A stretch of 64,000 nucleotides of DNA from Alphaproteobacteria bacterium (GCA_028289425.1 JANQPL010000007.1:62001-126000); one strand, 5' to 3'; shown: positions 8,622-18,235, numbered from the stretch's first letter. A program made the numbers and translations. The notes: a model not told the origin generated them from the letters alone.

Positions 8622-9028
8622 GGGCTGGTGGTCAGCAGTTCCAGCAGATTGCCGTCCGGATCGCGGAAATAGACCGACTTGCCCCACTGGCCGTCGGCGG
8701 CAGGGCGGTCCACAGGCCCTTCTATTACCTCCACGCCGGCCGCCGTAAGATGCGCGACCGCATCATCGATGGGGGCGTCCCACCGGAAACATAGATCAGT
8801 CGATCCGCTGGCCAGCCGGTCCGCGACGATGTAAGCGGGATCGTCAACCGCTTGCAAATTAACCACCGCCTTGCCGATCTGAAGCGGCAGGGATTTGGTT
8901 TTGCCTTCTTCGAAAGCCTCTTCAAACGGTGACGTAGCGCCCAGAACCTTTTTGTAAAAGGCAAGTGTGCGGGCAACATCGCTTGTCATGATCACCACGT
9001 GATCGATCCCGGCAATAGGCAGCGGCAT
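8618..9028 (-). CDS. VOC family protein (glyoxalase/dioxygenase superfamily)
   Basis: 136 residues with two beta-alpha-beta-beta-beta modules. The first begins IAGIDHVVIMTSDVARTLAFYKKVLG, where His is the usual metal ligand, and the second ends SVYFRDPDGNLLELLTT, where Glu is the last ligand. Such proteins are glyoxalases, isomerases, epimerases or resistance proteins; the substrate is not readable. I prefer the ATG at 9028 to the TTG at 9043. It heads the minus-strand block and is coupled to the TetR gene. Confidence 0.9.
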   Translation of the reverse strand: MPLPIAGIDHVVIMTSDVARTLAFYKKVLGATSPFEEAFEEGKTKSLPLQIGKAVVNLQAVDDPAYIVADRLASGSTDLCFRWDAPIDDAVAHLTAAGVEVIEGPVDRPAADGQWGKSVYFRDPDGNLLELLTTSP

Positions 9029-9221
9029 GAGACGAAAATCCAACTGATTGTAAGGCGATGAGCATTACACAGGGCACGCATTCTGCCAATCGGCCTGCGT
9101 CAACAGGCTCATCTCCCAATGGTGCCACCAATCGGCATTCCCGCGCGCTCAAACACCTGCCTCTTGACCCGCTCGCGTTGCTTGTGTTCAGTCCGGCCAA
9201 CAATAAGCCGAGGAAGTGAAC

Positions 9222-11048
9222 ATGAAATCCAAGCTGCTGCTCATCCTTTTGACCGGCCTTGTCCTTGCGGCATGCAGCCGGAGCGACCGAACAGAAACAC
9301 TAACACCGGACCCCGGTGCCGTGCGCGCAACCACATCGGGTGAGGTGATGGGCGCGGCGGACGCGAACGATACCTACGTTTGGAAAGGCGTCCCCTACGC
9401 GGCAGCGCCCATTGGCGATTTGCGGTGGCGCGCGCCTCAGCCTGCGACCAATTGGAACGGCACACGCGAGGCGGTGGCCTTCGGCCCGTCATGCCCACAG
9501 TTCTGGAACCCGATCAGCGGGATGGACGGCAGCGGCGGTGACATTGTGGGTGACGAGGATTGTCTCAGCCTCAATATTTGGGCGCCACGCGAGCGTGCAA
9601 CGGCCGACGGAGATGCGCTTCCGGTGATGGTATGGATCCATGGCGGCGGCAATTCGGTGGGCACGTCGCGCACGTTTTTCGGCGACACGCTGGCCGGCAC
9701 CCAAGACGTGGTGGTGGTGACCATCAATTACCGGCTCGGCTTGTTGGGCTGGTTCAGCCACCCGGCCTTAAGGGCAACGGCCACGTCGCCCGCGGAAGCG
9801 TCCGGCAATTTCGGCACGCTCGATACCATCGCGGCCCTTGAATGGGTGCGTGACAATATTCGTGCCTTCGGCGGTGATCCCGACAATGTGACGATCTTTG
9901 GTGAGTCGGCGGGCGGACGGAATGTCTACGCCTTGGTGGCAAGCCCTATGGCACAAGGCTTGTTTCATAAGGCGATCGTGCAAAGCGGCTCGCTTGCCAA
10001 CACGCCGCGCGCGCTTTCCGAAAACTACAGCGATAACGAGTCGCGGGGCATGAGCAACAGCTCAAAAGAAGTAGTCGCCCGATTGTTGGAAGCGGACGGT
10101 CGCGTCATGGACCGCGCAGCGGCCAAGAAACTACAAGCCGAGATGTCCGCTGAGGACATGGTGGCGTGGCTGCGCACCCGCACGCTGGAACAATTGTTGG
10201 GGGGCACGACGAGCGGCTTCATCGGCATGTATGTGGCGCCGCAGATCTTCGCAGACGGTACGGTTTTGCCGGCAGAGCCTATGCGCGCGGCCCTCGCCAA
10301 GCCGGGCGCCGTCAAGGTGCCTGTCATGACCGGCACCAACCGGGACGAAATGAAGCTGTTCATGGCGCAAGACCCGGAACTGGTAAGCCGGTTCTTGGGC
10401 CTGTTCGTCAGTGTATCCGACCAAGACCTCTATGACCGGATCGCGCGCTATCAATCGGACCATTGGAAGGCAAGCGCCGTGGACATGGCGGCCATGAGCA
10501 TGACCGCCGGTGGCGGTGCGCCGGTCTACGCCTATCGGTGGGATTGGGACGAGGCGGCCTCCAACATCTTCGTGGATTACCCCAGTCTGCTGGGGGCGGC
10601 CCACGGCCTTGAGATTTCATTCGTGTTCGGAGATTTTGAGCGCAGCCTGCTGCCGGGCTTCTACGATGGTGACGGGGCGGAAGAGCGTGACGCCTTGTCG
10701 AACGCGATGATGAGTTATTGGACTCAATTCGCCACTACGGGAGATCCCGGTAAGGGCCGTGACGGGTCGCTGCCCCCATGGGGTGCGTGGGGTAGTGATA
10801 CAGGCAATTACATTGTTCTGGATACGGAGCAAGATGGCGGTATTCGCATGGCGAATGGGTCTATCACGATCGACGATGTGAAAGCTGAAATCGTTTCGGA
10901 CAATGGCATGCCCGCGGAGCGGCGCTGCAATGTCTATGCCCAGCTCTTCTTCCTTTATGAAGGCACGACGAGCGAATGGGACCCGGCGCAGTTCGATGCG
11001 CTCGGCTGCGCCGGCCGCGACCCCTATGCGGCGCTGTTTGGGTTCTAG
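9222..11048 (+). CDS. Carboxylesterase type B, lipoprotein
   Basis: 608 residues. The signal peptide ends LVLAAC, a lipobox, so the enzyme is exported and lipid-anchored. The type B esterase signature is GESAGG in TIFGESAGGRNVYALVASPM (nucleophile Ser), with the oxyanion segment WIHGGGNSVG, the acidic residue region GTNRDEMKLF and the catalytic His in LGAAHGLEISFVFGD. EDCLSLNIWAP is the other family signature. The ATG at 9222 has AGGAAG directly upstream. It probably hydrolyses carboxylic esters in the periplasm or at the outer membrane. Confidence 0.94.
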   Translation: MKSKLLLILLTGLVLAACSRSDRTETLTPDPGAVRATTSGEVMGAADANDTYVWKGVPYAAAPIGDLRWRAPQPATNWNGTREAVAFGPSCPQFWNPISGMDGSGGDIVGDEDCLSLNIWAPRERATADGDALPVMVWIHGGGNSVGTSRTFFGDTLAGTQDVVVVTINYRLGLLGWFSHPALRATATSPAEASGNFGTLDTIAALEWVRDNIRAFGGDPDNVTIFGESAGGRNVYALVASPMAQGLFHKAIVQSGSLANTPRALSENYSDNESRGMSNSSKEVVARLLEADGRVMDRAAAKKLQAEMSAEDMVAWLRTRTLEQLLGGTTSGFIGMYVAPQIFADGTVLPAEPMRAALAKPGAVKVPVMTGTNRDEMKLFMAQDPELVSRFLGLFVSVSDQDLYDRIARYQSDHWKASAVDMAAMSMTAGGGAPVYAYRWDWDEAASNIFVDYPSLLGAAHGLEISFVFGDFERSLLPGFYDGDGAEERDALSNAMMSYWTQFATTGDPGKGRDGSLPPWGAWGSDTGNYIVLDTEQDGGIRMANGSITIDDVKAEIVSDNGMPAERRCNVYAQLFFLYEGTTSEWDPAQFDALGCAGRDPYAALFGF

Positions 11049-11198
11049 AAACTTAATTCATTGAAACTATGCCTAAATCCCCGTCGGAAGGGGTTTGGCG
11101 GCTATCACCTCATTCGCAAAAGGCTGGTGTCTAAGCCGCATCCGGCGCACACTGCCCCCATAGAGTGTGGGGAGTGTCGCGCGTAAGGGGGGGTGAGC

Positions 11199-13139
11199 AT
11201 GTTTTCCAATTTTCTGGTCCGCGTTTGGCCATGGCAACTGTTTGGAGCAGTGCTCGCAATTCTGCTTAGTACGCCTGCGCTCGCACTCGGGATTGCGCCG
11301 GAATTTGTCGATGAACCCGATTGGGTCGATGAACTCGAATTGGATTGGGAGGAATTGTCTGAGCCGCCGGAGACACCGTCTAGCGGGAGCACGAACCTGC
11401 TTATCGACCACCAAATTCGTCTTGCTGATGATGGACGCACTGATTATCGACGTGTTGTCTTTCGCGTGGATGGAGGCGGTGGAAACAAACTTACAATTCT
11501 ACGCAGCGTCTTTCGAGACACAAAAGAATACTTCTTCCACTCCGTGTCGATACTCAAAGCCGACGGAAGCCGGACGGCATTGGAATTTCAAGATATTGGA
11601 TTCAGTAGGAGGGAGGATGCAATCTACATCCCAGAATTGGAGCGCGGCGACATCGTTGATGTGAGGTATTCTAGCCAGTTTGCTCGCCCCCTGACTCTAG
11701 AGCTCCTTACCGACAGTTTTTCCACAGGCTATTTAGGGGGCAAGCGCCAAAGGCTTGTGGTTCGGCTCCCAAAGAAATATCCGGCCTACATTGTTGAAGA
11801 TGCTGGTGAGCAGAACCTAAAACAGAGCCTGACAGGAAGCGAACAGGTTTTTGTTGTCACGAAGGGATTTGACGAGCATTCCGAAAAAGAAGCCGAGGAA
11901 ACCAGACATACGCGAAAAGGCATCGGGTTTGGTTTGTCAGCATTTCAGGACTGGGAAGAAGTGTCCTCGCGTGTTCACGCTCTGATGTATCGGCGAATCC
12001 CCCCGACATTGCATGTGATTAAACTCGCTGAGCGGCTTGGGGCTGGCAAAGTGAGCGCTGATGTTTACGTGAACTCTCTCCAAAACTTATTCGAAAGCGA
12101 AATTGACGCAACCACGCACTGGAATCCGCTTAGCCAACGGTTTGATTGGACGCTTCCAGACATGAATCGCATGTTTAAGTATGAAGCCTGTAATGATTTC
12201 GAGTGTATCGCTTTGTTTTACCAACTATTGCAAGAAGCAGACATAGATGTGGAGCCAGTTTTGGGCTGGTGGGGAAGCAGCTTAGAAAATCCGTTTGAGT
12301 CGTTGCGATACGGTGGGCCAGAGCTTTTGTTTCTCGTCACGGCTGACAAGAAAATCCATTGGGTCAGTTTTGTCGACTTTCCATACGGACAATCGGAGGA
12401 GTTGGAAGCAGACAAAGTTCCCGCACGCTATGGCCATATTCTTTCCTTATCGGAAGTTGGAGAGTTACCAATCAGACATGAGAGGCCTCCCGCCAGCGAA
12501 GCAAATGGTAGCGTAAAATCCACTTTTGATTTTTCGTCTGGGCTGGATCAGTCCTGGACTCTGAGAGAGGAGGTTTACGAAGGCAACCTCGGTTATCCTG
12601 GGTTTGGCGAGAGCCTTACTGACGCGATGGCGCGCCGGGCTTTGTTAGAGCGCTCCTATCCCGGAATTGAACTAATATCCACTGAAATCTATGAAACGCC
12701 CGCGGACCCATATTGGGGCACCACATATGAGAACCAATTTGTTGGACAACCGCTTGTGGCACAAGAAACGGCCGGTGCGAACCGTCCGTTTTTCTTTTTC
12801 GTAGAATATATGCCCAATGCATTTGTCGAAACAATTTCGTCGCTCAACGAAGGCAATGGTGATGAGTATGATCATCCGCAATTTGTTGAAGTTGAAACCA
12901 AAGTCCTGTTGCCGCAGGGCGTAAACTTAGCCATGTCGAATTTCAGCGACAGTGTTTCGACGCCCTACTTCGAATTGACTGTCGAACAAAAAATGGCCGA
13001 AGACGAGCTTACACGCCTCTATTCGTTCAAGACGTTGAAAGAAGATGTGGCTGAAGAGCATGTGGCTGATCACATCACCAACCTCACACGTGCCCTCCAA
13101 CTCGTCGGTCCTTGGTCGATCAGCTATCAGCCGGAGTAG
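11199..13139 (+). CDS. DUF3857/transglutaminase-like secreted protein
   Basis: 646 residues with an N-terminal signal peptide (LFGAVLAILLSTPALA). An acidic linker is followed by a beta-rich DUF3857-like domain (residues about 60-230; LLIDHQIRLADDGRTDYRRVVFRV). Then comes a degenerate transglutaminase-like segment near residue 325 (YEACNDFECIALFYQLLQEADIDVEPVLGWW), where EAC corresponds to the usual GDC cysteine. A beta-rich C-terminal domain ends the protein. Family roles are poorly known; some take part in cell-envelope or polysaccharide processing. Its 3' end overlaps the convergent antiporter gene by 20 bases. Codon use looks slightly more AT-rich than its neighbours. Confidence 0.8.
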   Translation: MFSNFLVRVWPWQLFGAVLAILLSTPALALGIAPEFVDEPDWVDELELDWEELSEPPETPSSGSTNLLIDHQIRLADDGRTDYRRVVFRVDGGGGNKLTILRSVFRDTKEYFFHSVSILKADGSRTALEFQDIGFSRREDAIYIPELERGDIVDVRYSSQFARPLTLELLTDSFSTGYLGGKRQRLVVRLPKKYPAYIVEDAGEQNLKQSLTGSEQVFVVTKGFDEHSEKEAEETRHTRKGIGFGLSAFQDWEEVSSRVHALMYRRIPPTLHVIKLAERLGAGKVSADVYVNSLQNLFESEIDATTHWNPLSQRFDWTLPDMNRMFKYEACNDFECIALFYQLLQEADIDVEPVLGWWGSSLENPFESLRYGGPELLFLVTADKKIHWVSFVDFPYGQSEELEADKVPARYGHILSLSEVGELPIRHERPPASEANGSVKSTFDFSSGLDQSWTLREEVYEGNLGYPGFGESLTDAMARRALLERSYPGIELISTEIYETPADPYWGTTYENQFVGQPLVAQETAGANRPFFFFVEYMPNAFVETISSLNEGNGDEYDHPQFVEVETKVLLPQGVNLAMSNFSDSVSTPYFELTVEQKMAEDELTRLYSFKTLKEDVAEEHVADHITNLTRALQLVGPWSISYQPE

Positions 13140-14949
13140 CGGCTTTCTTCGGTTTCTGCGGCTTGTCGGGCGCGTCCGTCGGGGGGCCGTAGGCGATGAT
13201 GGTGTCGCCGGCTTCGGCGCGAGCTTTGTTGGCTGAAAACACAAGCGTGCCGTTTTTCTTCAGGATGAGCAGAATGTCGGTTTCTTCCGGGCGTCCGGTC
13301 ACCCAGTCATCATACGTATACTGATCGCTTAGCTTGGTCTTCTGGAAACTCCAGCCCGCGTAGTGGCGGCGTAAGAGTTCTTCGAGCGCTACGGGCCGCT
13401 TGAACAACGGCCGGCCGCGCAATGTGAAGGACACGCCGCGCGGATCGTCTTCGTCGGCGGTGCCCAATTGGAGCACATTGGTGCGGCCGATTTCGGGGCC
13501 GAATTCCGTACAGACCAGCGAATTGTACGCCTCATTGCCGGTCACGGCCACCAAGTGGCCATATTTGTTCATGTCGATTTCGTGTTCGGTGGCTTCCGAC
13601 AAGATCTCTTCGTGATAGGTGGGAATGTCGGCGAGCCGTGCGGTTTTCAATCGCCGCCAGCCCGTGTCGGCAATGGCCACGGGGATTTCGGCCTCTTTCA
13701 GGCAATGGGCAAACGCTGTGCTCCAGGCCGACGCCCCCACGATGAGCACGCCGGGATTTTCCTTGGAGGTGAGGGAGAGCCGCTCCGCCAGCCATCTGAT
13801 GGAAAAGCCATGGGCCAGCACGGTGGCGAAAACCACCGCAAAGGATAGGGGAATGAGCTGCGCGCCTTCTTCATAGCCGAGGTGGACAAGCTCTGCGCCG
13901 AAGAAGCCAGACACGGCCACAGCCACCACGCCGCGCGGGGCGATCCAGCCCAGCAGCAAACGCTCCTGCCACGGCAGGCCCGCGCCAATGGTGCTCAGCC
14001 ACACCGTGGCCGGGCGCACCACGAACAGGATGGCCAGCACAAATCCGATGAGCGGCCAATCCACCGCCGTGAGAACATCGGGCGTCAACGTGGCGGTGAG
14101 GATCACGAACACGCCGGACACGAACAGCACAGTCACATATTCCTTGAAGCGCCGCATCTCGGTGATGCTGGCCAGCCGCGCATTGCCCAGGGTGATTCCC
14201 AGCGCTGTCACCGCCACCAGGCCGGTTTCATGTTCGATCTGATCGGCGACCGCATAACAGATCAGCACGGCACACAGAATGAATGGCGCTTTCAGGAATT
14301 CAGGGATCAGACCGCGCCGGAACAATTGAGCAAGCCCTAGCCCCATGCCGATGCCGATGGCGGCGGCCGCCGCCGATGCAATGATGATCCAGCCGACAAT
14401 GCCACCAACCGTGCTGCCTTGATCCGCATAGGACAGATATTCGAACACCAGCACGGCGAACAGTGCGCCAACGGGATCGTTGATGATGCCTTCCCATTTC
14501 AAAATCGCGCGCGGCCGTTGGGCAAGCTTCGCCTGGCGCAGCAGCGGGATGATCACGGTGGGGCCGGTCACCACCAAAATGCCCGCGAACAGAATGGCGA
14601 CGGGCAGGGACAGGCCGGCAATGTAATGAGCGGCCCAAGTGCCCAAGGCCCATCCAATGAACACGCCGGGAAAGACCAGCCGCCGCACACCGCGCGATGC
14701 ATCGCGCAACTCATGAAAGTTGAGGGTGAGGCCCCCCTCGAACAGGATCACCGCCACGGCCACGGCGATCATGGGGCGGAACAATTCGCCGAAATCCTGT
14801 GCGGGCTGCAGCACGCCGGTCACCGGTCCGGCCAAAATGCCGGCCAGCGCCATCAACACAATGGCGGGCAAGTTGAAGCGCCAGGCAAGCCATTGGGCGC
14901 CGATGCCCAGCATGCCGATCAGCGCCAGTTTGACGATTATGTCTTCCAT
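13120..14949 (-). CDS. CPA1-type cation/proton antiporter with TrkA-N domain
   Basis: 609 residues. About twelve membrane helices span residues 5-390, including the ND pair of electroneutral Na+/H+ antiporters in WEGIINDPVGAL and the basic helix motif WIAPRGVVAVAVSG. After about residue 400 a cytosolic Rossmann-like TrkA-N domain follows (GVLIVGASAWSTAFAHCLKEA), then a second regulatory domain and a Pro/Lys/Ala-rich tail. It should exchange Na+ or K+ for H+ at the inner membrane, with nucleotide gating. The tail overlaps the convergent upstream gene by 20 bases. Confidence 0.93.
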   Translation of the reverse strand: MEDIIVKLALIGMLGIGAQWLAWRFNLPAIVLMALAGILAGPVTGVLQPAQDFGELFRPMIAVAVAVILFEGGLTLNFHELRDASRGVRRLVFPGVFIGWALGTWAAHYIAGLSLPVAILFAGILVVTGPTVIIPLLRQAKLAQRPRAILKWEGIINDPVGALFAVLVFEYLSYADQGSTVGGIVGWIIIASAAAAAIGIGMGLGLAQLFRRGLIPEFLKAPFILCAVLICYAVADQIEHETGLVAVTALGITLGNARLASITEMRRFKEYVTVLFVSGVFVILTATLTPDVLTAVDWPLIGFVLAILFVVRPATVWLSTIGAGLPWQERLLLGWIAPRGVVAVAVSGFFGAELVHLGYEEGAQLIPLSFAVVFATVLAHGFSIRWLAERLSLTSKENPGVLIVGASAWSTAFAHCLKEAEIPVAIADTGWRRLKTARLADIPTYHEEILSEATEHEIDMNKYGHLVAVTGNEAYNSLVCTEFGPEIGRTNVLQLGTADEDDPRGVSFTLRGRPLFKRPVALEELLRRHYAGWSFQKTKLSDQYTYDDWVTGRPEETDILLILKKNGTLVFSANKARAEAGDTIIAYGPPTDAPDKPQKPKKAATPADS

Positions 14950-15378
14950 AGATGCGGGTGGCCCGAAGTGGAGGGGTGATCGTCCGCCCACAGCATAGCG
15001 GTGTTCGGAAGGAAGGTCTTGTTTTTGGTCGATGTGTCACCCCCACCCAGTTTCCCAGTTTCCCATGGGTCATCCCTGCGAAAGCAGGGATCCATAACCA
15101 CCGATGCCAGTTCGCTAGTCCTGGGGGTATGGGTCCCAGATAGGCCCTTCGGGCCTTCTGGGACGACAGCTGAAGATGTCCCCATCCTTCGAAACGCTCG
15201 CTGGGCTCGCCCTCAGGATGAGGAAATCCACACGCGACTTCAGCCTGAGGAGCCGCCCGATGGGCGGCATCTCGGAGGGCGAGGTCGTAGGGAATCGGGA
15301 AGCTGATGGCTGTATGAGTTCTTGACTTCGTCATAGCGATTACTATATCGTCCGATATATCGTAGAGGAGAAAATACG
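14950..15378. repeat. Intergenic region with a cluster of palindromic interspersed repeats
   Basis: No gene is seen here. Four palindromic units lie side by side. ATCCCTGC-GAAA-GCAGGGAT is at 15072-15091. A stem GTCCCAG/CTGGGAC at 15133-15164 has an inner GGCCC/GGGCC. CATCCT/AGGATG arms lie at 15183-15220, and GCCGCCC-GAT-GGGCGGC at 15252-15268 sits inside a diverged inverted copy of the preceding type. These resemble REP-like elements that I know to be scattered in alphaproteobacterial genomes. The promoter of the PadR gene follows. Confidence 0.75.
15344..15359. promoter_or_regulatory. PadR-type operator palindrome
   Basis: TATATCG (15344-15350) and CGATATA (15353-15359) are perfect 7-bp arms around TC, 19 bases before the PadR start and just before its ribosome-binding site. 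Palindromes of the TATCG/CGATA kind are found in front of PadR genes, so autoregulation is likely. Confidence 0.7.
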
Positions 15379-15939
15379 ATGTATTGTTGTACACCTCGCT
15401 ATCGTCGGCGTCGCGCCTCGTCACGGCATCGCTACGGGCCATGGTCCTGGGAAGCGCGCTTTTTCAACAAAGGAGAGCTGGCGCTGGCCATCCTGTCGCT
15501 TTTGGAAGACGGGCCCAAGCACGGCTATGAAATCATGAAAGAGCTGGAAGACCGCTCCCATGGCCTCTACCGGCCAAGCGCCGGGTCGGTTTATCCCATC
15601 CTGCAGCAGCTGCTCGATCAGGAATTGGTGTCTGCCAAGGAAGAAGATGGCGGCAAAAAAGTTTACGAGCTCACCAAAAAAGGCAAAGAGTCTGTCAGCC
15701 GCCGGAAAGAAACCATCGACCGCATTTGGCAGCGTACGGATGAAGATGAATGGACCGGCTGGCGCCACGCCAATCACAGTGAAGCAGCCGAAGTGATGCG
15801 CCCGGCCTTCCGGCTGATGCGCGTGGCTGTGCGCACGGTCGCGGAATCGACCGACCCGGAAGAAACCGCCGAACAGGTGCGCGACATTTTACGCAAGGCT
15901 CGCCGTGACATCTCGAAGCTCGGCGATGAGGACGCATGA
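15379..15939 (+). CDS. PadR family transcriptional regulator
   Basis: 186 residues. The winged-helix PadR domain covers about residues 32-112: ELALAILSLLEDGPKHGYEIMKELEDRSHGLYRPSAGSVYPILQQLLDQELV, then the wing KKVYELTKKGKESV. The C-terminal helical dimerisation part is of the Vtr type. The N-terminal 25 residues are unusually Arg/Cys/Tyr-rich. GAGGAG lies before the ATG. Its stop overlaps the start of the next gene by four bases, so it is in an operon with a membrane protein it probably regulates. Confidence 0.93.
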   Translation: MYCCTPRYRRRRASSRHRYGPWSWEARFFNKGELALAILSLLEDGPKHGYEIMKELEDRSHGLYRPSAGSVYPILQQLLDQELVSAKEEDGGKKVYELTKKGKESVSRRKETIDRIWQRTDEDEWTGWRHANHSEAAEVMRPAFRLMRVAVRTVAESTDPEETAEQVRDILRKARRDISKLGDEDA

Positions 15940-16352
15940 CCATCACTCTTTATCTTGTGGGCGCACTGCCCTTTATCCTGCTGGGAGGTCTCCATGTTCT
16001 TTACACTGTGTTCGATGAAATTAATCCACGCAAACTCGCGCCGAAAGATACGAGCCTTGTCAGCGCCATGCGCATGTCGCCCTTGGGGCTTACATCGGCG
16101 ACCAATATGTGGCGTGCGTGGATAGGCTTTAACCTAAGCCACGGCATCGGGGCCGTGGGCTTCGGCTTGCTCTATCTGTACCTTGCCGCATCTCACGCCT
16201 CGTTTCTTTTGGAAGCGCAAGCGCTGCTCATCGCCGCACCGGTCATCGCCTCACTCTATTTCGTGATGGCGTTGCGCTATTGGTTTTCGACCCCCGCCAT
16301 CGGCACGGGCCTCGGCGCGGCGTGCTTCTGGCTCGGCCTCGCCGCTTCTTAA
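15936..16352 (+). CDS. LIC_13387-like membrane protein
   Basis: 138 residues with four predicted membrane helices (about 4-22, 62-84, 92-112, 116-136). The segment MWRAWIGFNLSHGIGAVGFGLLY matches the small membrane family I know as LIC_13387; its function is not established. It is translationally coupled to the PadR gene (ATGA overlap), a pairing that suggests a membrane or stress response role. Confidence 0.72.
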   Translation: MTITLYLVGALPFILLGGLHVLYTVFDEINPRKLAPKDTSLVSAMRMSPLGLTSATNMWRAWIGFNLSHGIGAVGFGLLYLYLAASHASFLLEAQALLIAAPVIASLYFVMALRYWFSTPAIGTGLGAACFWLGLAAS

Positions 16353-16379
16353 ACCCAACTATCGATTGGGACCCGGCTT

Positions 16380-16937
16380 ATGCGCTTTCTCGGAATTGCC
16401 GTCCTTGTTCTGATCGCGGCCGTGGGCGCGGGGTTTGTTGCCTTACGGTTTTCCGACGGCCCGGTTGGCCCGCTCCCCGGCGGGGCGCTGCGTGCCGGCC
16501 CGCTCGTCGAAGACCGCGTCATCGATTGGACGCAGATCATCCAGGGTGACCGGATCCAAGTGGTCGAGTTGCAATTGGTGGTGCCTGTGACCTCTCGCCT
16601 GGCCGGCGTGTTTGTCCACGCAGGTGAGCTCTATGTGGCGTGCGATCTGGGCTATATCGGCCGGCGCGCGCCGGGATTTGTCATGGGTTGGATTCAATTC
16701 ACCGTGCTGTCATTGAAGCACTGGCATTTGGATGCGGAACGTGACGGCCGCGTGGTGCTCCGCATACGCGGCAATCGCTATGAGCGGCAAGCCGTGCGCG
16801 TGACGAACCCGGCACTGCTGGAGGCGTTCCGCGCGCGGGCGGTGGCTGGTGCGACTGACTTTTTCGGATCGCTCAAACCGGTGGACACGGATCCTAACGA
16901 CATCTGGTTCTTCCGTCTGGATCCGCGCCCGCTCTAG
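16380..16937 (+). CDS. Membrane-anchored protein of unknown function
   Basis: 185 residues, not recognised. It begins with one hydrophobic helix (LGIAVLVLIAAVGAGFVAL) that could be a signal anchor. The globular part has alternating strands and a segment LVVPVTSRLAGVFVHAGELYVACDLG that resembles the deazaflavin/FMN split-barrel style of PNPOx-like proteins, but I cannot confirm this. It follows the PadR/membrane-protein pair on the same strand after 27 bases and may be part of that operon. Confidence 0.75.
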   Translation: MRFLGIAVLVLIAAVGAGFVALRFSDGPVGPLPGGALRAGPLVEDRVIDWTQIIQGDRIQVVELQLVVPVTSRLAGVFVHAGELYVACDLGYIGRRAPGFVMGWIQFTVLSLKHWHLDAERDGRVVLRIRGNRYERQAVRVTNPALLEAFRARAVAGATDFFGSLKPVDTDPNDIWFFRLDPRPL

Positions 16938-16949
16938 CAGCGGTTCGAC

Positions 16950-17651
16950 CTACCACTTTTCTTTGTATGGCCGCACATCCAGCTCGAAAGTCCATGTCGA
17001 TTGAGGCTGTTGGGTGAGGTAGTACACCGCCGACGCAATGTCGTCCGGTTTCAAAAAGAAATCATCGTCCGCGTCTTTGATCATTTCGCGGGTGCGCGGC
17101 AAGTCGATCACCCCATCCACAATCACATAGGCCACATGGATCTTCTCCGGTCCCAAATGTTTGGCGAGCGATTGAGCCATGGCGCGCTGGGCGGCTTTGG
17201 CAGAGGTGAAGGCCGTGAAGTTGGCACTGTGTTTCACGGCCGACGTTGCGCCCGTGACAACGATATTGCCGCCGCCTTGCTCGCGCAGTTGCGGCAGCAC
17301 GGCTTTGACCGCCGCGAACAGGCCATAAGTGTTGACCCGCCACGCATCCTCAACAGCTTGAAGCTCTAAGGCATCCACATTGCCGAACACGCCCGACCCT
17401 GCATTGTAGAGCAGCGTGTCGATGGGCCCGAGATCGGACTTGATCGTAGGGAAAACCCGTTCGGCACTGGCGGCATCGCTGGCGTCGAAGCCGTAGGCTT
17501 TTGTGCCCGGGATCTGGTTCTCAAGCCCCTGCAAATAGTCTTCGTTCCGGGACAGCAAGGCCACTTGATAGCCTTCTTGTGCAAATTTCCGGGCAAACGC
17601 CTCGCCGTTGCCCGGGCCGATGCCGATAATGGCGCAGACCGGTTTTGTCAT
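16950..17651 (-). CDS. Short-chain dehydrogenase/reductase with altered active site
   Basis: 233 residues. The Rossmann start is AIIGIGPGNGEAFARKFAQEG (cofactor GxGxGxG variant), and the NAG motif is present as LYNAGSGVFG. The catalytic YxxxK position reads F-T-S-A-K in NFTAFTSAKAAQRAM, so the acid/base tyrosine is replaced by phenylalanine while the lysine stays. The family includes such atypical SDRs; activity could rely on another residue or be lost. The ATG at 17651 was chosen because the cofactor motif follows at once. It is divergent from the DUF3574 lipoprotein gene. Confidence 0.88.
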   Translation of the reverse strand: MTKPVCAIIGIGPGNGEAFARKFAQEGYQVALLSRNEDYLQGLENQIPGTKAYGFDASDAASAERVFPTIKSDLGPIDTLLYNAGSGVFGNVDALELQAVEDAWRVNTYGLFAAVKAVLPQLREQGGGNIVVTGATSAVKHSANFTAFTSAKAAQRAMAQSLAKHLGPEKIHVAYVIVDGVIDLPRTREMIKDADDDFFLKPDDIASAVYYLTQQPQSTWTFELDVRPYKEKW

Positions 17652-17809
17652 GTCACACCTCTTTGTGGGGGTGGCGGAAGACCGCCATATGGGATCGTCC
17701 AAGCTTATCGCAACGGAACCTGCCCTGCGATAGCACTGGGCGAAAATGCATCGCCGACGCCCGCAATTGTTTTGATCGTAGGCCTGCCCTAAGTTTCAGC
17801 GTGAATAGG

Positions 17810-18235
17810 ATGAAAATCGTGAAGCACCCGTCGACCATATCGTTATTTGCTCTAAGTCTATTGTGTGCTGGGTGCGCGGGCGGCCCCCGTTTTTTGGACG
17901 TGAGATGCGAAGGCGACCCGATGACCGAAACGGCGCTCTATTTTGGGCTCTCGAGCCCGAACGGGCCTGTCTCCGACGCCGATTGGCAAGGGTTCCGCGA
18001 CGTCATGCTGGTGCCTGCCTTTTCAGAGGGCTTTACGGTAATTGACGGGGATGGTTTTTGGAGCAACCCAGACACCAACCATGCCGTGTCGGAACCATCG
18101 AAAGTGGTCATTCATGTGCATGAGCGCCGCAAGACCGATAACGAGGCCATCTCTCAAGTGATTGACGCCTACAAAACCGAGTTTCAGCAACTTTCCGTCC
18201 TCAGAGTGGACACGCCCGTGTGTGCCGAATTCTGA
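17810..18235 (+). CDS. DUF3574 domain lipoprotein
   Basis: 141 residues. The signal peptide ends ALSLLCAGC, a lipobox. The mature part matches DUF3574: TALYFGLSSPNGPVSDADWQGFRDVMLVPAF followed by GFTVIDGDGFW and SKVVIHVHE. The role is unknown in the family; members are small exported proteins. The ATG at 17810 is preceded by AATAGG. It may share a promoter region with the following LLM gene, which has its own strong ribosome-binding site. Confidence 0.85.
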   Translation: MKIVKHPSTISLFALSLLCAGCAGGPRFLDVRCEGDPMTETALYFGLSSPNGPVSDADWQGFRDVMLVPAFSEGFTVIDGDGFWSNPDTNHAVSEPSKVVIHVHERRKTDNEAISQVIDAYKTEFQQLSVLRVDTPVCAEF

